A DNA stretch of 18,364 bases from CAYTRP01 sp964625145 (lineage in GTDB: Bacteria; Sumerlaeota; Sumerlaeia; SLMS01; JAHLLQ01), in NCBI GenBank assembly GCA_964625145.1, contig CAZVAQ010000065.1, positions 1-18,364 on the forward strand, written 5' to 3'. Below are positions 6,414-13,188 of the stretch, in pieces. Numbering within the stretch: position 1 is the stretch's first letter; the number at the start of each line of letters is the position of its first letter. The position numbers were made by a program, and so were the translations under genes. The notes under the pieces are model-generated. The model was not told where the DNA came from. It saw nothing but the letters and a program-made list of their open reading frames with translations, and searched no databases.

Positions 6414-8507
6414 CCACATTCCCAGCAACAACAGCAGCCCAACCACCGAAAGCAACGTCCCGCGCGTAAACGATGCGGGCGCGTACGTCATTGTGAAGCC
6501 ATCCACGCCGGGCGGCACCAACACGCCACAGATGGCGCCCTGCGCGGGGTGGACATCCAGGCGCTCACCATTTCTCGTGCGCGCCTGCCATCCTGGCATC
6601 CAGGACACCGACACGCAGACAATGGCCTGCGCATTGGAATTTGCATCGAGCGAGACATCGATGGTCCGCGCGTTGCGCCATGCTGCCGACACTTGCGGTC
6701 GCGCGAGAGCTACCGACGGTGGAGCGAAGTCCTCCACATACGCGCGCTGCAGGCCATCGCTGCGCAACAACGCGTGCAGTGCGTCCTCCGCCGCGGGCAC
6801 CGGGAAGGCCTGCTCGACGGACCACGCGAAGGGGCGTTCGTCCTTGAAGCGCCACAGCGGCCACTTGTCATCATCAAGAACCAGTTCCACGACTTGTTCA
6901 ACGGCCGCGTGATCAATGGTCGCGCCGGGAATCAAGGCACCGGGCTCGAACAGGTCCCAACGGCCGATGAAGTATTGCGCATTGAGCACGCGCAGCAATG
7001 GCGACATCGGGTCCGGGAGATACACGCCGTGCGATGGGTACCACACGCCGGCGCGGCCGCTGGCCATGGTGCGCAGTTCCGCCATGCGCGCCAGGATCAA
7101 CGGATCGTACCCGTTCGCGTCATAAACACCGTGCAGCGGCGCGAGGTTGCTGATAAGCGAACGGCCAAAGTCATCATCGCGCGAGCCATGGGACCAGCGA
7201 AGAGTCGGATCGATTGTGAAGAAGCGGTCGTTTCCGATCTGACGCAGCACGCGCGCGTCGGCATCAAAGCGCGCCGGGTTGGCGAACTCGCGCTCCAGTC
7301 GCGGCAGGATCCATACCGTGCCGAGTGCAAATGGAATCAACAGCACTGCGAATGCCCAACGCGGCCATCCGTGCTCTGTCCATCGCATTGCCAGCACGCC
7401 GGCGCCGAGGCCTGCCGCGAGTGGCGCGCATGCGGACCACAACACCAACGCACGGCGCGGCGCGTGGAAGCCATCGTATCCGGGCAGCAACATTGACCAA
7501 AGACCAGTCAATGGACCGATGGAAAGCAACCAACCGAAGACGCCGGACAACAGCAGCAGCAACGCCACGGAGCGCGTGCGACGCGACAACACGGCAACTA
7601 TCGCCAGCACGATCACGCCGAGCCCAACAGCGTGGATGGAGTCGGTGTCTTCGAGGGGATTGCCGGTGAATCCGATCAGCGCCTTCCACATCAGATCGCC
7701 GTTCAGGGCCGTCTCCACCAATTTCTCCGGCGCGATGGCCGATCGGGCGGTGTGCGAGATGAACTCAAGGGTCGGTATCAATTGGATGCCGCAAAGAGAA
7801 AAAGCACTGATGGCTGTGACGATGCCGTGCGCACACGTGCACCCAACCAATCGACCGATGGGCGTGCGCGGCTGCTGTGCCATGGCACGCGCAAGCCACC
7901 AAACAGGCAGGACCAGCGCCGTGTAATAGGTGATCTGTGGCGAACCGGCAAGAATCTGCAACGCCAGCGCAACGGCGACGAGGCAACCGCTGCGGCCGGG
8001 GAGCCAGCGGTCATCACCCGCGGCGCGCTCCACCGCCAACAGGATCCATGGAATCCATGCAATCGTGTAAAGATGCGGCGCGAGGGCGAGGCGGCTGACC
8101 ACGAACGGCCCGAGGACGAACACAATGCCAGCGAACAACGCCGCCATCCGGTCGCGCGTGAAGTGGCGCACGAACCAATACGTTCCCGCTCCGCCCCACG
8201 CCGCGTGCAGAATGCACAACAACCCGTACATGAACGGCCCCGGCAGCGCATAGAAAAGCAACTGCGGCGGATACCATGTCGCCAATTGCGGATTCGCCGC
8301 CAAAGGCACGCCGCCCATCATGTGCGGGTTCCACAAGGGGAGCACGCCGGAGCGAATCTGTCCTGCCAGCGCCATGCGGATGGGATAGAGATAGACGACC
8401 GTGTCCATGAAGTCCGGCAGCGCGCCAAGCAACAGCGGCCACCACAACAGCGCCGGAACAAGCAGCAGCGCCGCGAGCGCCATCAAGTCCGGGCGTTCCA
8501 GCTTCAT
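6336..8507 (-). CDS. YfhO-type polytopic membrane protein (GT-C fold)
   Basis: The product has 723 residues and roughly a dozen hydrophobic helices in its first two thirds, a soluble C-terminal domain (about 440-680), and a final helix LLSVVGLLLLLGMW. The YfhO/GT-C hallmark is the first extracytoplasmic loop, with acidic residues D32/D35 and the pattern YPIRMALAGQIRSGVLPLWNPHMMGGVP. YfhO proteins of Firmicutes transfer sugars from undecaprenyl phosphate to envelope polymers on the outer face of the membrane. A similar role is inferred here, with donor and acceptor unknown. Its ATG overlaps the TGA of the ThiE-like gene (ATGA), so the two are translationally coupled. It is the last gene of the operon and its 3' end runs 78 bases into the antisense of the GMC gene. 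Confidence 0.88.
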   Translation of the reverse strand: MKLERPDLMALAALLLVPALLWWPLLLGALPDFMDTVVYLYPIRMALAGQIRSGVLPLWNPHMMGGVPLAANPQLATWYPPQLLFYALPGPFMYGLLCILHAAWGGAGTYWFVRHFTRDRMAALFAGIVFVLGPFVVSRLALAPHLYTIAWIPWILLAVERAAGDDRWLPGRSGCLVAVALALQILAGSPQITYYTALVLPVWWLARAMAQQPRTPIGRLVGCTCAHGIVTAISAFSLCGIQLIPTLEFISHTARSAIAPEKLVETALNGDLMWKALIGFTGNPLEDTDSIHAVGLGVIVLAIVAVLSRRTRSVALLLLLSGVFGWLLSIGPLTGLWSMLLPGYDGFHAPRRALVLWSACAPLAAGLGAGVLAMRWTEHGWPRWAFAVLLIPFALGTVWILPRLEREFANPARFDADARVLRQIGNDRFFTIDPTLRWSHGSRDDDFGRSLISNLAPLHGVYDANGYDPLILARMAELRTMASGRAGVWYPSHGVYLPDPMSPLLRVLNAQYFIGRWDLFEPGALIPGATIDHAAVEQVVELVLDDDKWPLWRFKDERPFAWSVEQAFPVPAAEDALHALLRSDGLQRAYVEDFAPPSVALARPQVSAAWRNARTIDVSLDANSNAQAIVCVSVSWMPGWQARTRNGERLDVHPAQGAICGVLVPPGVDGFTMTYAPASFTRGTLLSVVGLLLLLGMWSGFGQQRRGDAPRVGHEGERQPLGG

Positions 8508-9133
8508 GAGGTCATCGCCTCGCGAAATGCGCGTGCAGTCGCGCGTGGATCCGGTGACCCAAACAGTGAGCCGATGGCCGCGACGCCCACGGCACCCGCA
8601 TCAACACAGGTCCGCGCGTTGGCGGGCGTGATTCCACCCAAGGCAACAACCGGCAGCGAAGTTGAATCGCAAACGCCTCTCAATCCATCAACGCCGGTGG
8701 GTTCGTTCGTCGCTTGCTTCGACACCGGCACAAAGACGGGGGACCACGTCACATACGCCACGCCTTCCTCCGCTGCCGTCGCCACTTCATCCAATGAGTG
8801 AGCCGACAGCCCGATCGCCAACTGGCTTCCTGCTATGGACATCACCGTCGTCACATCCAATGCATCAAAGCCGAGGTGCACCGCATCGGCACCAACGGCC
8901 AGCGCCACCTCCACCGACCGATTGATGAAGAGTGCCGCACCGTGCCGCGCGGTCGCCTGCCTGATCGGGACGGCCAGCTCAAACAACTCCCGCGGCGAAA
9001 GGTCCTTCTCGCGCAGCATGATCGCCGTCGCGCCGCCTTCGAGCACCTCCTCAACCGCACGCAACAGCTCGCCCTTCACGATCCGCCGGTCCGTGATCGC
9101 CACCAATCGCAGTTTATCACGATCAATCCTCAC
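8504..9133 (-). CDS. ThiE/TenI-fold protein (thiamin phosphate synthase-like, altered active site)
   Basis: This is a 209-residue TIM barrel of the ThiE/TenI family. Recognisable elements are LREKDL (40-45), N71, VGADAVHLG (80-88), IGLSAHSLDE (107-116), the K139 loop, and VVALGGITPANA (162-173). Compared with B. subtilis ThiE, the Gln before LREK is Met39, and the two Mg-binding aspartates fall on Arg72 and about Ala91 (HLGFDA instead of HLGQxD). The two Thr of the pyrophosphate loop are Pro136 and Ser138. Canonical thiamin phosphate synthesis is therefore doubtful; it may be a TenI-like or divergent paralogue. The GTG start was chosen because GGGAGGA lies 7 bases before it. An alternative ATG at 9154 lies within the heptamer array. 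No other thi genes are nearby. Confidence 0.8.
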   Translation of the reverse strand: MRIDRDKLRLVAITDRRIVKGELLRAVEEVLEGGATAIMLREKDLSPRELFELAVPIRQATARHGAALFINRSVEVALAVGADAVHLGFDALDVTTVMSIAGSQLAIGLSAHSLDEVATAAEEGVAYVTWSPVFVPVSKQATNEPTGVDGLRGVCDSTSLPVVALGGITPANARTCVDAGAVGVAAIGSLFGSPDPRATARAFREAMTS

Positions 9134-9146
9134 ACTGCATTCCTCC

Positions 9147-9180
9147 CACTTCATCCTTCATCCTTCACCCTTCATCCTTA
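9147..9180 (-). repeat. Heptamer tandem array at the LURP-one-like gene stop
   Basis: On the minus strand the stop TAA opens the array: TAAGGA, TGAAGGG, TGAAGGA, TGAAGGA, TGAAGTG. Stops lie at offsets 0, +6, +13, +20 and +27, covering all frames. It fills most of the gap to the ThiE-like gene and directly precedes that gene's GGGAGGA ribosome site. One unit also supplies an in-frame ATG that lengthens the ThiE-like frame by seven codons. Confidence 0.92.
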
Positions 9181-9981
9181 CCTTGTCTCTCCCGTATCCA
9201 GCAAGATCGCCATGGCCAGCGTCACGCGGCGGTCGATGGTGCGATCGGGATCGCCGTTCATGTCCAGGACGTACATGTCCAGCAGCGTCAGCTTGCGGTC
9301 GTACTTGCCGACCCATTCGCCATCGGCGTTGTAGAAATTGAAGTTCGTGCGCAGCAATCCATAGAGCGGCCCGAGATAGCGGCGGAGCAGCGCGCGCGGC
9401 CAGGAATCCTCGCGCACGTGGCCCAGCAACGTGCCGTCCGGCGCTTCGAGGCGCCAGTCGCGGCGGAGGACGCTGCGCAGCGTACCGCGGCGGAAGCGCG
9501 CCACTTCGCCGCCGAGGCAATCGTACAGCGTGTAGTCGCGCGTCAGGCCGATCTTGTTGTCCTGTGTGATGGTCAGGATGCGCCACGCGCGCGATTCGTC
9601 GCTGAACACTTCAATGTGCCGGTACGGCGCGAGCAGCAGGCCGACGATGCCAAGCACATAGCCGGAGACGATCATCACGCCGAGGCCGACGGGGAGCGCC
9701 TGCAGTCCGGCCGTCATGACATAGTTGACGACGGAGATCAGGATGGCCAGGTTGACCAGCGACAGAAGAAACCCGACCGCCATGGTCACCGCCAGCCGCG
9801 GCGGACGCACCACGAAGAAGCGCGGCGTGTCCTGCGCGTCCGTGACATAATACGTCTGCGAGATCGCCAGAACCTTCTGCCGCACGTGCAACTCGTCATA
9901 GTCAAACGCCCACGCCAGCCACTGTGCATACTCCGGCGGCAGCCATGGTTGCCCGTATGACCCGTCGGTCTCGCCGTTCAC
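9178..9981 (-). CDS. LURP-one/scramblase-like (tubby-fold) protein with two inserted membrane helices
   Basis: The 267-residue product begins like LURP-one-related and phospholipid-scramblase-like proteins: VRQKVLAISQTYYVTDAQ, then PRFFVVR. Two hydrophobic helices follow (about 62-89 and 96-119). The beta-strand series then resumes: HIEVFSDESRAWRILTITQ, YTLYDCLGGEVARFRR, WRLEAPDGTLLGHVRED, NFYNADGEWVGKYDRK. The C-terminal helix RRVTLAMAILLDT resembles the buried helix that closes the tubby-like barrel. The insertion would anchor an otherwise soluble fold in the membrane. The GTG start overlaps the glycosyltransferase TGA by 4 bases (GTGA). Function is unknown; lipid or membrane sensing is only a guess from the family. 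A heptamer array begins at its TAA stop. Confidence 0.75.
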   Translation of the reverse strand: MNGETDGSYGQPWLPPEYAQWLAWAFDYDELHVRQKVLAISQTYYVTDAQDTPRFFVVRPPRLAVTMAVGFLLSLVNLAILISVVNYVMTAGLQALPVGLGVMIVSGYVLGIVGLLLAPYRHIEVFSDESRAWRILTITQDNKIGLTRDYTLYDCLGGEVARFRRGTLRSVLRRDWRLEAPDGTLLGHVREDSWPRALLRRYLGPLYGLLRTNFNFYNADGEWVGKYDRKLTLLDMYVLDMNGDPDRTIDRRVTLAMAILLDTGETR

Positions 9982-11114
9982 TTCTTCACCTGTGCGAGTG
10001 CCTGATGATAGAGCTGTGCCGTTGCATCAACCAACGCGTCGAGGCTGAACGCCAATCCGCGCTCGCGGCACGCATTGGCCATGTCGCGCAGACGATCCGG
10101 CCGCGCCAGTGCCTCGGAAATCTGTGCGGTCAACGCCGCGTCGTCGCCGCGCGAATGAATCCAGCCGACGTCCCCGGACGTGATGGCCTCGCGGTTGCCG
10201 CCGACATCGGCCGCGATGACGGGCTTGCCACACGCCAGCGCTTCCACCACGGCGTTGGAAAAACCTTCGCGCTCGCTGGACAGGATCACCACGTCCGCCG
10301 CGTTGTACAGCGCCGCCATGTCATCGCGCCGGCCGAGCACCTGCACCTTGTCCTGCGCATTGGCTGCGCGGATGGCTTCGCGCAATCGCTCTTCCATTGG
10401 ACCCGCGCCGGCAAACAACAATCGCGACGGGATGCTCGACGCATCCGCCGCCTGCAGGTAAGCGCGCAGGACATCCAACGGCCGCTTTTGCGAATGCAGC
10501 CGCGCGGGAACCAACAGGGCCACCGTTCCATCGGGCAATCCCAGCGCCTCGCGCGTTTGCGCGCGCAGGAGCGGATCCGGTGAGAACTCCGTCGTGTCGG
10601 AACCGTTGTACAGAATCGGCGCTCGCCCGGGCGGCAATTGCAGGCGCGTGCACACATCCTCCTGCACCGCGCGCGAGACGCAGATCACGCCCGTGCGCCA
10701 TCGGCACAACTGCCGGTCCATCCAAAGCTGTCGTGGCGATTCCCACGTGTCGATGTTGTGCACCTGCGAGAAGACCACGGGTGTCCTTGCCAATCGTCCC
10801 GCCAAGGTGCCCGGCACGTTCGACCGGTACATGTGCGAATGCACGATGGATGCACCCCATGTCTTCAGCATGCGCGCCAGCTTCGGAATGCGTACAGGAT
10901 CGATGCGCGACTTCAGACGCAGCACATCGACCGGGATCCCCGCGTCGCGCAGCTCACCGGCAAGGGCGCCCTCCTCGCGCAGGCACACCACCCGCGCGCG
11001 AAAGCCCCGCTCCACCAAACGCGGCAACACGGACACAAGACGCCGCTCAATCCCCCCGACCGGCAGCCAGGTGATGAGGCGAACAACAAGTGGAGAGGAG
11101 GAAGAGGTGGACAA
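9978..11114 (-). CDS. GT4-family glycosyltransferase (GT-B fold)
   Basis: This is a cytosolic retaining glycosyltransferase of about 378 residues, first gene of a four-gene envelope-type operon. The acceptor domain starts RLITWLPVGGIERRLVSVL, typical of GT4 enzymes acting on lipid-linked or polysaccharide acceptors. HSHMYRSN and the interdomain ILYNGSDTTEF follow. The donor domain has LLVPARLHSQKRP, LFAGAGPMEERL and the E-x7-E motif EGFSNAVVE, then CGKPVIAADVGGNREAI. The donor sugar cannot be named. The N terminus is uncertain. No ATG or GTG lies before the conserved core. I chose the TTG at 11114, just after a reverse heptamer array. A TTG at 11168 would make the array code for SFILYPSS-like residues. 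Neither TTG has a clear ribosome site. Confidence 0.9.
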   Translation of the reverse strand: MSTSSSSPLVVRLITWLPVGGIERRLVSVLPRLVERGFRARVVCLREEGALAGELRDAGIPVDVLRLKSRIDPVRIPKLARMLKTWGASIVHSHMYRSNVPGTLAGRLARTPVVFSQVHNIDTWESPRQLWMDRQLCRWRTGVICVSRAVQEDVCTRLQLPPGRAPILYNGSDTTEFSPDPLLRAQTREALGLPDGTVALLVPARLHSQKRPLDVLRAYLQAADASSIPSRLLFAGAGPMEERLREAIRAANAQDKVQVLGRRDDMAALYNAADVVILSSEREGFSNAVVEALACGKPVIAADVGGNREAITSGDVGWIHSRGDDAALTAQISEALARPDRLRDMANACRERGLAFSLDALVDATAQLYHQALAQVKK

Positions 11115-11143
11115 GGATGAAGGATAAAGGATAAAGGATAAAG
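11113..11143 (+). repeat. Heptamer tandem array, reverse-oriented, at the glycosyltransferase start
   Basis: On the plus strand: AAGGA, TGAAGGA, TAAAGGA, TAAAGGA, TAAAG. This is the same family as the stop-linked arrays, but no plus-strand gene ends here. It faces the 5' end of the minus-strand glycosyltransferase. The complementary (coding) strand of the array has no stops and is open in the glycosyltransferase frame. Confidence 0.9.
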
Positions 11144-11264
11144 ACCCCCAAGTGTGCCCCTCGCCCAACCCTGATCGCTAGCGGATTCCTCGGCGGCACC
11201 CCCGCACACCAACCTCAGACAAGTCCCTGCCGCTTGCCACGGCGCAGCCTCTGGCGAAGCCGGG

Positions 11265-12113
11265 TCACTGATGTCCTTGGCGTCCTTGCTGTCCCTGCAT
11301 TTGGCTTGCTGATGCGGCGGGTGCAATTTCCCCCGTCAAGCCAACGCCCTCCAAGACGATCCACGGCTGATCCTCAGCCTCCCGGGTGACCGCAATCATA
11401 TCCGACAACCGGTCACAAGTCACCACCACCGCCGTCTGCGCCGCGATCTCCTCCCCCGTCAACTCGACAACTGCGTCCGCGAATCTCTTTGGCAATAGCC
11501 CCCATTCCCCCCGATATCGGGCGATGTAGCTCTGCCCCAAATCCGTATCATCCTGCAAGACTGACACCTCCACTTTGGGCACTTCGCCCGCCGCTTCCAA
11601 AGCGGACAAGAATGCCTCCAGCCGCGCCTTGCTGGACGCGATTACCAAACGGTCGCGGTCGAGGTGGGTCGCCAGGTCCAGATGCAGCTCCTCCTCCAGC
11701 GGGAACAGCCGTCGCAGGGCGCCGTCGTACACTTGCTGTGGCCGGCGGCGCGACATGACCAGCACCCAATCGGCTGCGCCATCCGGAGATGCGGGCCGGT
11801 AGAAGAAGACCTGTCCGTGCTGGTGCAATGTGCTTAGGCCGGTTTGCAGGTCCAGAGGCACCGCCGCGTCGCCCAGAAGGCGCTCTGCCATGGGACCGGG
11901 GCGGAACACCCAGATCGCGTCCGCCTTGGCAATCTGGCGGATGAACCGGGGATCGTCGGGCGGAATGATTTGGGCGAACCGGCCGAGGAAGAGCGGCACG
12001 GCGATGAGGACCAGCAGCAGGAAGGCGCCGAAGAGGACGTAGAGCGACCGGCGCAGGCGCCGGGCCCGGGCCAGGTTTTCTTCGCCTTGAGGGGTTGTGT
12101 CCCGGACCAGCAT
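11265..12113 (-). CDS. Hypothetical single-pass membrane protein
   Basis: I do not recognise a family. The 282-residue product has a basic N-terminal segment (LARARRLRRSL), one transmembrane helix (about 24-45) and a large domain predicted to be extracytoplasmic. The domain has alternating strand/helix character, for example ADAIWVFRPGPMAERLLGD, DWVLVMSRRRPQQVYDGAL, DRLVIASSKARLEAFLSAL and QTAVVVTCDRLSDMIAVTRE, but no catalytic motif. The ATG has GGGGAGGC about 6 bases upstream. The last 11 residues, MQGQQGRQGHQ, are encoded by a 9-base tandem repeat next to the stop and look unrelated to the rest. It lies downstream of the pseudopilin but behind a terminator, so it is probably transcribed separately. 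Confidence 0.75.
   Translation of the reverse strand: MLVRDTTPQGEENLARARRLRRSLYVLFGAFLLLVLIAVPLFLGRFAQIIPPDDPRFIRQIAKADAIWVFRPGPMAERLLGDAAVPLDLQTGLSTLHQHGQVFFYRPASPDGAADWVLVMSRRRPQQVYDGALRRLFPLEEELHLDLATHLDRDRLVIASSKARLEAFLSALEAAGEVPKVEVSVLQDDTDLGQSYIARYRGEWGLLPKRFADAVVELTGEEIAAQTAVVVTCDRLSDMIAVTREAEDQPWIVLEGVGLTGEIAPAASASQMQGQQGRQGHQ
11268..11294 (-). repeat. 9-base tandem repeat encoding a Gly-Gln tail
   Basis: On the minus strand three units read GGACAGCAA, GGACGCCAA, GGACATCAG, immediately followed by the TGA stop. Being a multiple of three, it stays in frame and adds GQQGRQGHQ. It is distinct from the heptamer family but shares the position at a gene end. Confidence 0.75.
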
Positions 12114-12138
12114 GATTGCCTCCCCGCCTTCATGGAAA

Positions 12139-12165
12139 AGGGCCGCTCCGATGTGGAGCGGCCCT
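12139..12165 (-). terminator. Intrinsic terminator after the pseudopilin gene
   Basis: A perfect 11-bp stem is formed by AGGGCCGCTCC (12139-12149) and GGAGCGGCCCT (12155-12165), with the 5-base loop GATGT. On the minus strand it lies 34 bases past the pseudopilin stop and is followed by TTTTCC (the first T pairs as the stem-closing base). The U tract is short but the stem is very GC-rich. Confidence 0.85.
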
Positions 12166-12198
12166 GAACCGATCAGTCACGAACTGCCGAGGGGGCAA

Positions 12199-12876
12199 TT
12201 ACTGCTTCACGCGGTAGTTGTCACCACGTGAGGAGGTGCCGTTGGTCGGGTCGTAGGTAAAGGCAACGCTGTTGCTGGAGCCGGTGAGCAGCGTGATGCT
12301 GGGCTGGGACAGACGGCTGTTGTAGAACACCTCGACCGAGTCCGCAGCGCGGTTGGCAGTGTTGAGGTAGGTGCGGTTGACGCTGCCCTGGTTCCAGCGC
12401 AGGGACCCGCCGGACTGCTGGTCGGTGTCGGGGCCGTAGGAGCCCAGGATCCAGCCAGCGATGTCGCAGGTGTAGCGGTAGGCCAGCCCGCGGGTATCGG
12501 CGAAAGGATCCGTCGGCATCGAGGACAGGTAGGCGACCGGCGTGGTCAACGTGTTGAAGGCGTTGAGCTGGGCCGGGGTGTTGCGGATGCGGAAGGTACG
12601 GCCGGTGCTGCCGTCGGTGTTGTTGAACAGGCCGGAGTCAACCGTGCGGGTGTTGGCCACGGGCTGGTTGAACTTGGCGTAGGGCGGGTAGAGGTTGAAG
12701 TCCACGAAGTAGGACTCCAGAGCGGTGGCGATCGTGCGCATGTCGTTCTCGGCGCGGGAGACCTTGGCACGGGTCTGCGCTTCGAGGAAGTTGGGAACCG
12801 CGATGGCCGCGAGGATCGCGATGATCGCCACGACGATCAGCAGTTCGATGAGGGTGAAGCCGCGAAGGTTCTTCAT
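12199..12876 (-). CDS. Type II secretion/type IV pilus-like prepilin (GspG-like)
   Basis: This is a pseudopilin exported to the inner membrane, cleaved and N-methylated by a prepilin peptidase, then assembled into a pilus or pseudopilus. The class III signal is MKNLRG/FTLIELLIVVAI, with cleavage after G6, Phe at +1 and the conserved Glu at +5. The hydrophobic assembly helix runs about 7-28, followed by NFLEAQTRAKVSRAENDMRTIATALESYFVDFNLYPP, the usual GspG-type amphipathic helix. The C-terminal domain (about 60-225) is Asn/Thr/Ser-rich with few Lys and one Cys. At 225 residues it is longer than typical GspG (about 140). The start has AAAGGAGAG upstream. No secretion ATPase, peptidase or secretin is nearby, so this is an orphan pilin, common in Planctomycetes-like and Sumerlaeota-like genomes. 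Confidence 0.93.
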   Translation of the reverse strand: MKNLRGFTLIELLIVVAIIAILAAIAVPNFLEAQTRAKVSRAENDMRTIATALESYFVDFNLYPPYAKFNQPVANTRTVDSGLFNNTDGSTGRTFRIRNTPAQLNAFNTLTTPVAYLSSMPTDPFADTRGLAYRYTCDIAGWILGSYGPDTDQQSGGSLRWNQGSVNRTYLNTANRAADSVEVFYNSRLSQPSITLLTGSSNSVAFTYDPTNGTSSRGDNYRVKQ

Positions 12877-12996
12877 TGGATCGGCGTCTCTCCTTTGGAT
12901 TTTGCCGCCCCCAAGGGTCGGCAGTTGAGAAAATCGGTCCGTCTCGGGTCTATCAGGCCTCTTCCGGGGCCTACGTCAGGCGATCCACCTTGTCGG

Positions 12997-13188
12997 TCAT
13001 CCGGCCAACCATGTAAAAATTTGCACGACCAACCCTAAAATGACCAAACCGAGGAGGAATATCGCCCATCGCTTGAGTGTCCTGACCAAAAATCCCGCCT
13101 TGATCCCCGTGTCAAGCAAGGAGATGACCAACGCGACGGTCAGGGTTAAGTAAAGTGCCGACAGCAGAAAATAGAAGCCCGGCATCAT
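12997..13188 (-). CDS. Small two-helix membrane protein
   Basis: The 63-residue product is almost entirely two hydrophobic helices (about 4-25 and 41-62) joined by the basic loop TGIKAGFLVRTLKR, which by the positive-inside rule should face the cytosol. I recognise no family. The first of two tandem ATGs overlaps the TGA of the preceding membrane gene (ATGA), which is strong evidence that it is real and translationally coupled. It likely works with the 178-residue protein upstream, perhaps as a small subunit (inference). Confidence 0.7.
   Translation of the reverse strand: MMPGFYFLLSALYLTLTVALVISLLDTGIKAGFLVRTLKRWAIFLLGLVILGLVVQIFTWLAG

Noticed and set aside
6549..8801. Long plus-strand open frames opposite the YfhO-like and ThiE-like genes
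   Set aside because: The products are Arg/His/Gln-rich with no domain signal, whereas the minus-strand frames have clear family motifs and overlapping stop/start junctions.
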